A stretch of DNA of 13,143 nucleotides from Euryarchaeota archaeon UBA250 (GCA_002504845.1 DATW01000002.1:3362-16504); one strand, 5' to 3'. Counted from the stretch's first letter, positions 1 through 7,400 are shown. Numbers and translations are program-made. The notes: generated by a model from the sequence alone, not told the origin.

Positions 1-1077
1 GACAAGATAATACCCCTTGCAAAATCTGATTTGGCCGCTGCAGAGATACCTCTTGGCGACGGCGGCGGATTCGCGACTCGCAACGACGCGATTGTCGCAC
101 TACACCGAGTTTCGGAAGAGCGTCTTAATAGAGCCCATGAAACGCTATCAGAAGCGATTGATGACGATGACCCTGCAGTCAGGCTATCTGCAATTACGGG
201 CCTTCCGAGGATGATGCTGAGGAAATCTGAGAATCTGATGTACCAATTGATCGTCAGGTTAGACGATTCTGATGCAGATGTTTCCGAGCTGGCATGGGAG
301 ACACTTGAACGTATAGCGCCAATCTTCCCATCGTCTTCCGAACTATGCCTCGAGGATATCCTGAGAAGGCCCAATCAGACAGATAGAACCCGTGCTTTCA
401 GAGTCCTCAAGGCAATTTCGAGAGAATGGGTTGAGGCCGGATGTCAACATCTTGAATCTTTGATGAAGGAAGAGGAGGTCGACCTTCGTAGAAGAGCAGC
501 AAAGTTGCTGCGAATAGTCACGGAACGCGGAGGAGCAGTCGGCTGGGATTTGATAGCATGGGCATTGGAGGATACTGACTCTAATGTGCGCTCATCCGGC
601 GCGGATTGCCTCCCGAAGCTGGCTTCCGCCGAACCTCGAATCGCAGCAATACTTGTTGAAGCATCCCTGGGCGAGAAAGACTCAACAGTTAGAATGAAGA
701 TTCTACGAGCCATAAAATCCCTCGACATGCAGAATCCGAGAGTAGCCAAGTTGATCATAGATGGGGCCGGTGATCAAGATATACGCTTGAGGAAGGCTTG
801 CATAGACCAATTATCTGTTGTTTTGACGGGAACAGATCTCAGGGAAACTGCTGGAGAGTTGGCAAGAACTGAGAAGGACCCTGAGCTGAAAAGGCGTCTT
901 GAGGCTCTGGCCTTCGATCCCGAGATGGAGGGCACTGAAGAGGAGAAGAATCGATTTTTAGCAGATTTAGACGTGATAGAAGACGATAAAGAAGCCATAT
1001 TAACACCCCAAAAGAGAAATCCGGCTCAGCGTGAAGGTCATAAACAGGTGGAAGGTCGGCAGGCCGACGAGGAATGA
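1..1077 (+). CDS. HEAT-repeat protein, 5'-truncated by window edge
   Basis: The reading frame is open from base 1 with no convincing start, so the gene begins upstream of the window; the TTG at 31 is only an internal Leu codon. The visible 358 residues are almost entirely helical repeats of about 30-40 residues with HEAT/PBS-lyase-like character: alternating amphipathic helices with a recurring D-x-x-V/L-R-x-x-A signature (for example DPAVRLSA, VDLRRRAA, DSNVRSSG, DSTVRMKI, DIRLRKAC). The last 60 residues are charged, Glu/Lys-rich and probably disordered. HEAT repeats form protein- or nucleic-acid-binding scaffolds and do not define a reaction. The stop overlaps the next ORF's first possible start by 4 bases, so it is cotranscribed with the small basic protein and the RNA helicase. 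A role in RNA or protein-complex assembly is only inferred from these neighbours. Confidence 0.85.
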   Translation, partial: DKIIPLAKSDLAAAEIPLGDGGGFATRNDAIVALHRVSEERLNRAHETLSEAIDDDDPAVRLSAITGLPRMMLRKSENLMYQLIVRLDDSDADVSELAWETLERIAPIFPSSSELCLEDILRRPNQTDRTRAFRVLKAISREWVEAGCQHLESLMKEEEVDLRRRAAKLLRIVTERGGAVGWDLIAWALEDTDSNVRSSGADCLPKLASAEPRIAAILVEASLGEKDSTVRMKILRAIKSLDMQNPRVAKLIIDGAGDQDIRLRKACIDQLSVVLTGTDLRETAGELARTEKDPELKRRLEALAFDPEMEGTEEEKNRFLADLDVIEDDKEAILTPQKRNPAQREGHKQVEGRQADEE

Positions 1078-1079
1078 CA

Positions 1080-1364
1080 ATGAGTGAAGCCATCAGCGAA
1101 AAAGAGGCACGTTTTGAGCGCCTCTGGGCTGGAGAGACACCGAAGGGAGTCAACCGAACTAAGGCACTCAAGTTCAGACAGTATATGCGACAGCATGTCC
1201 TTCAGAAATACCACAAGCGACGCAAGGAACAGTTCGCTAGTGCAGATAAGGGCCATTATAATCACAGTTTTACAAGCAAGCACATGTTCCTGACGAAGGA
1301 AAATTGTAGAAAGTACTGGATGGGCGAGCTTCAGCAGCAGATCAAGGACTCGGAGAGCTTCTGA
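1080..1364 (+). CDS. Small basic protein of unknown function (94 aa)
   Basis: I do not recognise this protein. Of two possible starts, ATG 1080 is chosen over ATG 1074 because a GAGG Shine-Dalgarno (1069-1072) sits 7 bases before it; the same GAGG would lie almost on top of the 1074 start. The product is predicted soluble and mainly helical. A Lys/Arg/His-rich centre (about residues 22-48, including YHKRRKEQ) is followed by an aromatic/His stretch (GHYNHSF) and a short acidic C-terminus. It has one Cys, no signal peptide and no membrane segment. It lies between the HEAT gene (the HEAT stop is 2 bases before this ATG) and the DEAD-box helicase (9-base gap), so translational coupling is likely. 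A strongly basic small protein directly ahead of a helicase suggests an RNA- or ribosome-associated partner, but this is inference from charge and context only. Confidence 0.75.
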   Translation: MSEAISEKEARFERLWAGETPKGVNRTKALKFRQYMRQHVLQKYHKRRKEQFASADKGHYNHSFTSKHMFLTKENCRKYWMGELQQQIKDSESF

Positions 1365-1373
1365 GGCCTAGTT

Positions 1374-2828
1374 ATGAGCAATTCTGGATTTTCGAAATTC
1401 AATCTGTCAAAAGAAACCTCCAAGGTACTCGACAACAAGGGTTGGGTCGAACCAACTGAGATTCAGCGTGAGACCATCCCCGCTGCACTCACCGGTCGCG
1501 ACATAATAGGCCAAGCCCGTACGGGATCGGGAAAAACTGCCGCCTTCGGGATTCCAATTATAGAGAGATGTACGCCAAGTGGGCACCCTCAGGCAATAGT
1601 GCTCTGCCCAACAAGAGAGCTAGCTGTACAGGTTGCAGAAGAGATGAACTGGCTACAGGGGAATAAAGGGCTAAAGATTCGAACGGTATATGGCGGGACA
1701 GATATTGAGCGACAGGCAAAGGAATTAGCTTCTGGTACCGATGTCATAGTGGGAACGCCTGGCCGTGTAATCGACATGACCAAAAGATCGCATCTAGATC
1801 TCTCGGGAATCAGCACATTCTGCCTTGATGAGGCAGACAGGATGCTCGATATGGGATTCTTCCCAGACGTCATTTGGATCGTAGAACAAGCACCTAATCG
1901 TAGTCAGACCCTTCTGTTCAGTGCCACATTTCCCCAAGAGGTTCTAGACGCCTCTGAAGATTTACTGGATGATCCTGAGCAGGTATTCACTGGCGGAACT
2001 GAGATCGAGGTTCCCGAAATCGAACAGAGACATGTCAGGGTAGGGCGTGCCAACAAGCTCTGGGTCCTCGGCAGAATCATGCTCACTCTTGGAGAGGGAG
2101 ATCAAATGCTCGTATTCACCAATACCAAGAGGATGGCGGATATGCTCGTCGATCGCCTTGATAGGCACAAGTTCGAATCGGTGGCCTTACACGGCGACAT
2201 GCCTCAGAATAAACGTGAGAGGATACTCTCTGACTATCGAGAGGGAAAACATACAGTCCTAATTGCAACTGATGTTGCCGCTAGGGGGATAGATATCGAT
2301 ACGATAACACATGTCGTTAACTACGATTTACCTGATGAAACCGAGGCATATGTCCACAGGATAGGACGCACAGGGCGCATGGGTAGATCAGGCGTTGCTT
2401 GGTCTCTTGTGACAGCAAATGACGTTCTTCAACTTGATCGTATTTCTTCTACATGGAATCTGAATATACCATCCAGTCAGCCACCAGACCTGCCGAAAGG
2501 AGTCGATCGAGATCCTGTTCGAAAGCGTGAAGACTGGGATGAAGTTTCAGATTCTTTCGGCATGGTTAGAATCAGAGTTTCAGTTGGTAGAAAAGAAGCA
2601 TCAAAGCGAGAATTCAGTGATTGGCTAAAGGCGGAGGCAAAACTTCCAGATATCGCAATCGGGGATATTCTTCAGGAAGATCATTCAGCAATTATAGAGA
2701 TACATGTCGAAAAGGCAGGCGCAACTCTTGAGATATTGAAGCGACGTGAATGGGAGGGGTCGAGTCTCAAACCAGAATTGCTAGATCGTCCCGCCGTCGC
2801 ATTCAATCGTGCTTCCATGTTGGCCTAG
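1374..2828 (+). CDS. DEAD-box ATP-dependent RNA helicase with DbpA-type C-terminal domain
   Basis: This is a 484-aa cytoplasmic RNA helicase. All superfamily 2 DEAD motifs are intact: Q motif region (about residues 8-35, with PTEIQ), motif I ARTGSGKT (48-55), Ia PTREL (79-83), Ib TPGR (128-131), II DEAD (152-155), III SAT (183-185), V ATDVAARGID (298-307) and VI HRIGRTGR (328-335). After the two RecA domains, residues about 396-460 (MVRIRVSVGRKE onward) resemble the DbpA/CsdA C-terminal RNA-binding fold, which in bacterial relatives directs helicases to structured rRNA. A role in ribosome assembly or RNA remodelling is therefore likely. Start ATG 1374 has a GAGG (1363-1366) 7 bases upstream that overlaps the preceding stop. 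It lies in an operon with the HEAT protein, the basic 94-aa protein, TusA and RibA. The helicase call is very secure; the C-terminal domain call is by motif resemblance. Confidence 0.97.
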   Translation: MSNSGFSKFNLSKETSKVLDNKGWVEPTEIQRETIPAALTGRDIIGQARTGSGKTAAFGIPIIERCTPSGHPQAIVLCPTRELAVQVAEEMNWLQGNKGLKIRTVYGGTDIERQAKELASGTDVIVGTPGRVIDMTKRSHLDLSGISTFCLDEADRMLDMGFFPDVIWIVEQAPNRSQTLLFSATFPQEVLDASEDLLDDPEQVFTGGTEIEVPEIEQRHVRVGRANKLWVLGRIMLTLGEGDQMLVFTNTKRMADMLVDRLDRHKFESVALHGDMPQNKRERILSDYREGKHTVLIATDVAARGIDIDTITHVVNYDLPDETEAYVHRIGRTGRMGRSGVAWSLVTANDVLQLDRISSTWNLNIPSSQPPDLPKGVDRDPVRKREDWDEVSDSFGMVRIRVSVGRKEASKREFSDWLKAEAKLPDIAIGDILQEDHSAIIEIHVEKAGATLEILKRREWEGSSLKPELLDRPAVAFNRASMLA

Positions 2829-2830
2829 GC

Positions 2831-3061
2831 GTGGTCGACCTCAGAATCGATCTAACCGGGCATCTTTGCCCCATACCCGTGCATGAGACGAGAAGAGCAA
2901 TAGATGCTCATTCACCAGGCGCAGTAATCGAGATATTCAGCGATGATCCAGAGTCGCTTCATGATATACCCGCACTCTGTGAGAGGAGACAGGCTGAATG
3001 CAATCATGAGTTACTTGACAATGGAGTTATTCTATTCAGGATAGTTGTCCCCGATATCTGA
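2831..3061 (+). CDS. TusA/SirA-like sulfur carrier protein
   Basis: A 76-aa protein of the TusA (SirA/YeeD) family. It shows the family layout: an N-terminal strand ending in the CPxP motif (HLCPIP, Cys13 being the presumed persulfide carrier), an amphipathic helix (VHETRRAID), then GAVIEIFSDDPESLHDIPALCE, matching the family's G-x-x-L-x-V-x-x-x-D-P-x-x-x-x-D-I-P region, and a final strand. In bacteria TusA relays sulfur for 2-thiouridine in tRNA and for cofactors; the partner here is unknown. The GTG at 2831 is chosen because it begins the conserved domain 2 bases after the helicase stop. An upstream in-frame extension would lie wholly inside the helicase gene. There is no clear Shine-Dalgarno, so translation probably depends on reinitiation after the helicase. 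A second Cys pair (Cys50, Cys57) is present outside the motif. Confidence 0.88.
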   Translation: MVDLRIDLTGHLCPIPVHETRRAIDAHSPGAVIEIFSDDPESLHDIPALCERRQAECNHELLDNGVILFRIVVPDI

Positions 3062-3105
3062 TACGAGCAGAGTAAAGATTGAACGGAAAACCATGTACGG
3101 GAAGT

Positions 3106-3756
3106 ATGGGGGAATGTAACTTGGTAGAAGAGTCCACGCAAATAAAAGAAATCGATTCAGTGCCCGCCGAAGCAAACTTGCCCACAGTTCACGGCGATTT
3201 TAGAATACGTATATTCAATGAGCCATCCACTAATCTCGATCATGTAGCTCTTACTTTGGGAAATATGGATGGTCCGGACCCCACGCCAGTCAGAATACAC
3301 TCCGAATGTCTCACAGGCGATGCTTTCGGCAGTCTTCGATGCGATTGTGGCCCACAGCTCGATACAGCATTATCAATAATCAACAAAATAGGATATGGGT
3401 GTCTTGTATATCTCAGACAAGAAGGCAGAGGCATCGGACTCCTAGCCAAGATACAAGCATACAATCTACAGGACAAAGGAGCAGATACACTCGATGCAAA
3501 TTTGCTGTTGGGGCATCCTGCTGATGCTAGGGATTATTCGCTAGCTGCTACGATCCTTAATGCAGTAGGGACTAACAGAATCAATCTGATGACAAATAAT
3601 CCGGACAAGGTCGACCAACTTACTTCGTTAGGGGTGGAAGTCGTGAATAGGATGCCGTTGATAGTCGGTGTAAGTGATGAGAATAAGGGGTATCTTGGCA
3701 CCAAAGCAAGCAGGATGGGGCATACGATATCAGATGATGATCTAGATAGCCCATGA
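3106..3756 (+). CDS. ribA: GTP cyclohydrolase II (riboflavin biosynthesis)
   Basis: Converts GTP to 2,5-diamino-6-ribosylamino-4(3H)-pyrimidinone 5'-phosphate, formate and pyrophosphate, the first step of riboflavin/FAD synthesis. The zinc site is intact: RIHSECLTGD with Cys68, and SLRCDCG with Cys79 and Cys81. The catalytic/GTP-binding RQEGRGIGL (104-112), the TNNPDK motif (163-168) and a C-terminal RMPLIVG are also present. The similarity to bacterial RibA runs nearly end to end. It is a stand-alone enzyme of 216 aa with no fused RibB domain. The start is uncertain: ATG 3106 is preferred, while TTG 3079 and TTG 3121 are in frame and also precede the conserved core. The 44-base gap to tusA has no strong promoter, so it is probably the last gene of the helicase operon. 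Many archaea use the unrelated GTP cyclohydrolase III (ArfA), so a RibA-type enzyme here hints at bacterial ancestry. Confidence 0.95.
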   Translation: MGECNLVEESTQIKEIDSVPAEANLPTVHGDFRIRIFNEPSTNLDHVALTLGNMDGPDPTPVRIHSECLTGDAFGSLRCDCGPQLDTALSIINKIGYGCLVYLRQEGRGIGLLAKIQAYNLQDKGADTLDANLLLGHPADARDYSLAATILNAVGTNRINLMTNNPDKVDQLTSLGVEVVNRMPLIVGVSDENKGYLGTKASRMGHTISDDDLDSP

Positions 3757-3758
3757 TT

Positions 3759-3834
3759 TGGGGCCGTGGCCGGGACTTGAACCCGGGCCGGCGGGACCAC
3801 AACCCACCGTGCTAACCGCTACACTACCACAGCC
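3759..3834 (-). tRNA. tRNA-His (anticodon GTG)
   Basis: Read on the minus strand the 76 bases fold into a full cloverleaf. If the first G (3834) is position -1, the acceptor stem GCTGTGG pairs with CCACGGC, T8 and A9 fall in place, the D stem GTGT pairs with GCAC, the anticodon stem GTGGG pairs with CCCGC around loop TTGTGGT (anticodon GTG), and the T stem CCGGG pairs with CCCGG around TTCAAGT. The extra G-1 opposite C73 is the histidine identity element and is encoded, as is the 3' CCA (TGG at 3759-3761 on the + strand). No intron is seen. The 3' end lies 2 bases past the ribA stop in convergent orientation. Confidence 0.97.
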
Positions 3835-3858
3835 GTGTGTACTTTCCTTGCTAGTGCC

Positions 3859-3864
3859 GTATTT
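3859..3864 (-). promoter_or_regulatory. Possible TATA-like box for tRNA-His
   Basis: On the minus strand the bases read AAATAC and sit 25-30 bases upstream of the tRNA 5' end, the spacing expected for an archaeal TATA box if transcription begins at or near the mature end. The match to the TTTATA-type consensus is partial. This stretch also separates the tRNA from the divergent secreted-protein gene. Confidence 0.35.
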
Positions 3865-3934
3865 CATCTCTTCCGCAAATACTGCTAACGTATCACCAAC
3901 GGTTTCAAACGCACAAGTATGTTATTTCGTCACG

Positions 3935-6274
3935 ATGGGCACACGGGCAGCCGCGTTTCTGGTAACCTTGCTGCTCTTTCCGATGGTAGTTGCCGACACA
4001 CCGATTGACTCCAGCCAGCAAGATATTTTCACACATCCATTCGACGAAAACGTCTGGACATTGAGCGCAACCTCGGGATTTGCGGGAGATGAAGCACATT
4101 ACACGGATGCAAGCATCAATTCAGGGACGTTACAATTCACCCATCAAAGACCGAGAAACTACCAGTCCCACATATCGTACGCATCCAATTCCGAAACAGG
4201 AGCTACACTTGCAACAGGGGTGCCCGATGGAGACTACTCGTGGTCGAAGGGCCCCGACATCATTGTTTCTGGTTTTGATTTTCAAGGGCTCGAAAGTCGA
4301 GACATCATCGGGGTAACTCTGAGGTTGTATATTTCAATACCTGATGCGATGCCCTCGGACGAGGTCATGATTGTAGTAGATGATGGGTCCTCGGCCACAT
4401 TAGTATCGACAATTGCAAGAACCACAGGTCCAATTGACCGCTTCACTATCCCACTAAATTATGATCTTGGCAACGGCAGCGTATGGGACTGGACGATGCT
4501 ATCTTCTACATCCGTCAAGATAGACTATGTTTCAGACGGTGCTCCTGATGATTCGGAGATTCAAGTCGATGCAGTAGCGTTGGAAGCCTCTTTCTTCCAA
4601 CCGTGGTACGGGTTTGAGAATGCAAAGGCAGTTGCAACGATAGATCCATCTTCTTACCCAGTCATCGATTTCGACGTCAATAGCGGAAACATCGCAGGTC
4701 TTGAGATATCACCTTGCGGATTACAACCAACAGGCAGCGCCCCAGGGGAATGGTCAATTTTGTCCGTTATCCCGCCTTTCGAGCAATCTTTTGGACGCAT
4801 CCACATAATATCCGAAGAGGGATTGGATGCCACTCTTGCCATTAGGACTCCAGGGGGAGAATGGACAACTTGGTCAGAAGGAGCGTTGCTCCCGCAGTCG
4901 CAGTCTTTCGATATCATGCTCGTCATAAGAGATGGATGCGTGGGCGGATTAAGGGTCGATATAAACGACCCAACTCTCTATGTAACGGGCACTGTTGACG
5001 GTAATCTGTCCGGAATAGTATCTGAATCGAGTCATATCCGTTTTGCGATTGGGAGCAATCTTGCACTTGAAGCCCCCTTTCAAAATGGTCCATTTTCCTA
5101 TGAGATACCCATCGGCGACCTTCTTCCTTCCGTGGGGGAAGAACTCTTGCTTGGAATAGGTACGAGGTTCCAATGGTCTTCAGACGGCGAAGAAGAATCT
5201 GTGACCATGACTATTCAATCGATGGCCATATCTGGAGGATATTCCATAGATGTCGACACTTCCCCGGTTTGCCTAACACCGTCGAGCCAGTATCTTGTTG
5301 AAGATGAGGGCGGCATATCGATTCCAATTCTTAGCGCATGTTCGGATGATAGGGACCCCTACTCGCAACTCGAGATAACTGCTACTTCTCGAATCGATGG
5401 GCTATTGGATCTGAAGACTTCCGGGGGAGATTTACAGATCCAGCCTCTTCAGGACTCTAGCGGCTCTACAATGGTGGACATCACAGTTACAGATTCATCA
5501 GAAAATCATTGGTCTGGCTCTTTCTTGGTTGACATACAGCCCGTTGCTGACCCGCCTTCTGTTCAAGGACTTCCTTCTACAATTACAGTCGAACTCGGTG
5601 AAACATTGAGAATACCCTTAGCAATAACCGATCCAGATACGGAGGAACTAACGATAACAACCTCACGTTCATGGGCTGATATTGACGACAACCATCTCGT
5701 TCTCACGCCCATCGTGCCCGGTTCCAGTCTACTCGTAATCACTGTCGGCGACGGTAATGTCTACGTTGCTACTGAAATTGATGTAATCGTGCGAGCTCTT
5801 CCTCGACTGATAATCGATGACGTATCTTCTTTCAACGATGATTTGGATCAAGAATTACCCCCGGGTACTCTGATTGATTTGTCAACAACGGTGTGGAATC
5901 AAGGCGAGGGTGCTGCCTTCGATATCGATGTCTATTGTCATGTCGAGGGTATCCTCTATCAGACGATAAGAATTCCATTGATTGAGCCTAACTCACCTGC
6001 TCAGGTGACATGTGCCATCCCTTCGCCCACTGAGTCGGGGGAATTCACAATATTCGTAGAGATTGAATCCAAGAATCAGGTAATAGATCCATCTTCTTCA
6101 CTGGAGTACAGTATTGTAGCAACCGTCGAAGGACAGGATGAAGAATCAGGAATTTTGACGTCCATCCTTTCAGGCAATAATGCAACCATAGCATTGCTCA
6201 TTATTCTATTTTCTATATTGTGCGGGGCTGCACTCTATCTGGGACCAAATAAGGTGAGAAGGCCATATCGTTGA
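3935..6274 (+). CDS. Large secreted, membrane-anchored surface protein with beta-sandwich domains
   Basis: Encodes 779 aa. The N-terminus is a classic signal peptide (MGTRAAAFLVTLLLFPMVVA, cleavage likely after Ala20). The C-terminus has one hydrophobic helix (about 749-770, TIALLIILFSILCGAALYL) and a basic tail (NKVRRPYR), so nearly the whole protein should be extracellular and tethered to the membrane. Residues 540-621 look like a cadherin/Ig-like strand domain (QPVADPPSVQGLPSTITVEL, DPDTEELTI), and 622-732 resemble a CARDB/APHP domain (DLSTTVWNQGEGAAFDIDVY). Residues 21-540 are beta-rich, Ser/Thr/Asp-rich and poor in Lys, typical of archaeal exoproteins. No catalytic motif is visible. ATG 3935 is chosen because it opens the signal peptide; the longer in-frame ORF would run back through the tRNA. 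No strong Shine-Dalgarno is seen, so a leaderless or short-leader mRNA is possible. Function could be adhesion, surface-layer structure or substrate binding. Confidence 0.9.
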   Translation: MGTRAAAFLVTLLLFPMVVADTPIDSSQQDIFTHPFDENVWTLSATSGFAGDEAHYTDASINSGTLQFTHQRPRNYQSHISYASNSETGATLATGVPDGDYSWSKGPDIIVSGFDFQGLESRDIIGVTLRLYISIPDAMPSDEVMIVVDDGSSATLVSTIARTTGPIDRFTIPLNYDLGNGSVWDWTMLSSTSVKIDYVSDGAPDDSEIQVDAVALEASFFQPWYGFENAKAVATIDPSSYPVIDFDVNSGNIAGLEISPCGLQPTGSAPGEWSILSVIPPFEQSFGRIHIISEEGLDATLAIRTPGGEWTTWSEGALLPQSQSFDIMLVIRDGCVGGLRVDINDPTLYVTGTVDGNLSGIVSESSHIRFAIGSNLALEAPFQNGPFSYEIPIGDLLPSVGEELLLGIGTRFQWSSDGEEESVTMTIQSMAISGGYSIDVDTSPVCLTPSSQYLVEDEGGISIPILSACSDDRDPYSQLEITATSRIDGLLDLKTSGGDLQIQPLQDSSGSTMVDITVTDSSENHWSGSFLVDIQPVADPPSVQGLPSTITVELGETLRIPLAITDPDTEELTITTSRSWADIDDNHLVLTPIVPGSSLLVITVGDGNVYVATEIDVIVRALPRLIIDDVSSFNDDLDQELPPGTLIDLSTTVWNQGEGAAFDIDVYCHVEGILYQTIRIPLIEPNSPAQVTCAIPSPTESGEFTIFVEIESKNQVIDPSSSLEYSIVATVEGQDEESGILTSILSGNNATIALLIILFSILCGAALYLGPNKVRRPYR

Positions 6275-6308
6275 CGTAGGGCCGATAATGTTCTCAAACC
6301 AGATAATG

Positions 6309-6345
6309 CTTATATGAGCCAGGTATCGGGTCACGGTTCCGAGGT
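6309..6345 (+). promoter_or_regulatory. TATA box and Shine-Dalgarno ahead of small ORF
   Basis: GCTTATATG (6309-6317) is a strong archaeal TATA match and would place initiation near 6336-6340. GAGGT (6341-6345) is a Shine-Dalgarno 7 bases before ATG 6353. A short inverted repeat, TCGG (6326-6329) with CCGA (6339-6342), overlaps the start of the Shine-Dalgarno. The elements are ordered as in a short-leader archaeal gene. Confidence 0.6.
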
Positions 6346-6352
6346 TTTGATA

Positions 6353-6424
6353 ATGGCTTCATCCACCCTGCTAATTCGTCTCGAGACTCTTGAGTGGGTC
6401 TATGAGGAGCACGATCTCAATTAA
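6353..6424 (+). CDS. Putative 23-aa small protein or small RNA gene
   Basis: The 153 bases between the surface protein and truB contain ATG 6353 followed by 22 further sense codons and a TAA at 6422-6424. The peptide starts MASSTLLIRLETLEW and ends in an acidic tail (EEHDLN); it looks like a single amphipathic, acidic helix. The support is contextual: a good TATA box about 40 bases upstream, a GAGGT Shine-Dalgarno at ideal spacing, and an end that abuts the convergent truB stop with 3 bases between. I recognise no family. The ORF contains a perfect 10-base palindrome (GTCTCGAGAC, 6378-6387) followed by ACTC-TT-GAGT (6386-6395), so the transcript could instead be a structured non-coding RNA. 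Confidence 0.45.
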   Translation: MASSTLLIRLETLEWVYEEHDLN

Positions 6425-6427
6425 TCG

Positions 6428-7399
6428 CTAGCGCCCAGACCACGCGCCAGGATACTCGTCCTTGTCCATCAGGACTATTTTTGGTTTGACCAGTTCTCCT
6501 TCATCCATGTCTCGGACATCTGAAGAATTGACAATCATCTCGCCGACTGCAACAGCCTCGCCCTTTGAACTCCAGATTACTGTTTTATCGCCTGCAGACA
6601 TGCCGCTATCTAGGCTAACTACGCCTGGAACTGCGAGTGGCGCCCCGTGACAAATTGAAGCTATAGCTGAGTCTCTTATCCACACTCCCGGGATTGACCC
6701 TAGTATCCTCTCTACTGGCGCTATCAATCTGCAAAGAGCCTCTTCATCGCCTTCTTCGGCTAGCATTGCAGCATCTGCAAGTTGTTGCATGGTGCACAGC
6801 GAAGATTGTTCAAAACTACCCGTGGAGTGACGATGAAGCTCGGATAAGACGCAGGGAGAACCAAGCATAAGCCCTATGTCGCGAGCAAGAGTACGTATGT
6901 AGGTCCCAGCCTGACATGAAACGCTAATTGTGTGGAATCCATTCTCTTGATCACTTTCGAGTAGTTTGATTTCACTTATGACCCTAGTCCTGACTCTTAT
7001 TTTTACAGCAGATTCAAGCGGAGGAACGTTGTATATCTCTCCTGCGAATCTTTCTAACACCTCTTTTACCCGCTTGGAAGAAATAGAAGAATCAATTTTT
7101 AGAACTGCAATATACGTCTTATTTCCAGATAGTACCACTTCGGTTAATCTGGTTGCCTTTCCAAGTAGTAGCGTCAGGGCTCCTGTTGCGAAAGGATCGA
7201 GCGTCCCGCCGTGGCCGAGCCTCTTCAACCCTAGAATGTCCCTTGCCCATGATGCAAGTTGGTGACTGCTTGGCCCAGGTGGCTTGTCAACTAGGATTAC
7301 TCCTGCCTCCATCAAGGCCTCCAAGCCTCTTTCTGAGGGAATTTTTCCATGTCGGCTACTCTTGGCTGGAGACCCGTCTATTACGATTCGTGAAGTCAA
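6428..7399 (-). CDS. truB: Archaeal tRNA/rRNA pseudouridine synthase Cbf5/TruB
   Basis: A 323-aa pseudouridine synthase, catalytic subunit of archaeal H/ACA ribonucleoproteins and also able to modify tRNA U55 in studied archaea. The catalytic core is intact: GHGGTLDPFATG with the nucleophile Asp68, KTYIAV (94-99) with the conserved Tyr, VPPLESAVK (125-133) and AGTYIRTLARDIG (164-176). Residues about 236-320 form the PUA RNA-binding domain (IPGVWIRDSAIASICHGAP, KGEAVAVGEM), ending in the Cbf5-typical YPGAW. The start is TTG 7399, supported by a GGAGG Shine-Dalgarno with 6-base spacing that overlaps the end of cmk; only one base lies between the cmk stop and this start. It is the last gene of the minus-strand operon. 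Confidence 0.95.
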   Translation of the reverse strand: MTSRIVIDGSPAKSSRHGKIPSERGLEALMEAGVILVDKPPGPSSHQLASWARDILGLKRLGHGGTLDPFATGALTLLLGKATRLTEVVLSGNKTYIAVLKIDSSISSKRVKEVLERFAGEIYNVPPLESAVKIRVRTRVISEIKLLESDQENGFHTISVSCQAGTYIRTLARDIGLMLGSPCVLSELHRHSTGSFEQSSLCTMQQLADAAMLAEEGDEEALCRLIAPVERILGSIPGVWIRDSAIASICHGAPLAVPGVVSLDSGMSAGDKTVIWSSKGEAVAVGEMIVNSSDVRDMDEGELVKPKIVLMDKDEYPGAWSGR

Positions 7400-7400
7400 A

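Noticed and set aside
31..33. TTG as start of the HEAT-repeat gene
   Set aside because: The frame is open to base 1 with no Shine-Dalgarno; the gene simply continues upstream of the window.
2750..2830. 27-residue N-terminal extension of the TusA-like protein
   Set aside because: It lies entirely within the helicase coding region in another frame and is not part of the TusA fold.
3762..3833. Reading of the tRNA with the first G as position 1 (no CCA, no G-1)
   Set aside because: That register loses T8/A9 and the encoded CCA; shifting by one restores every invariant position and gives the histidine G-1:C73 pair.
3758..3934. In-frame 59-residue extension of the surface protein
   Set aside because: It would be translated through the tRNA-His gene and would bury the signal peptide; ATG 3935 starts a clean signal sequence.
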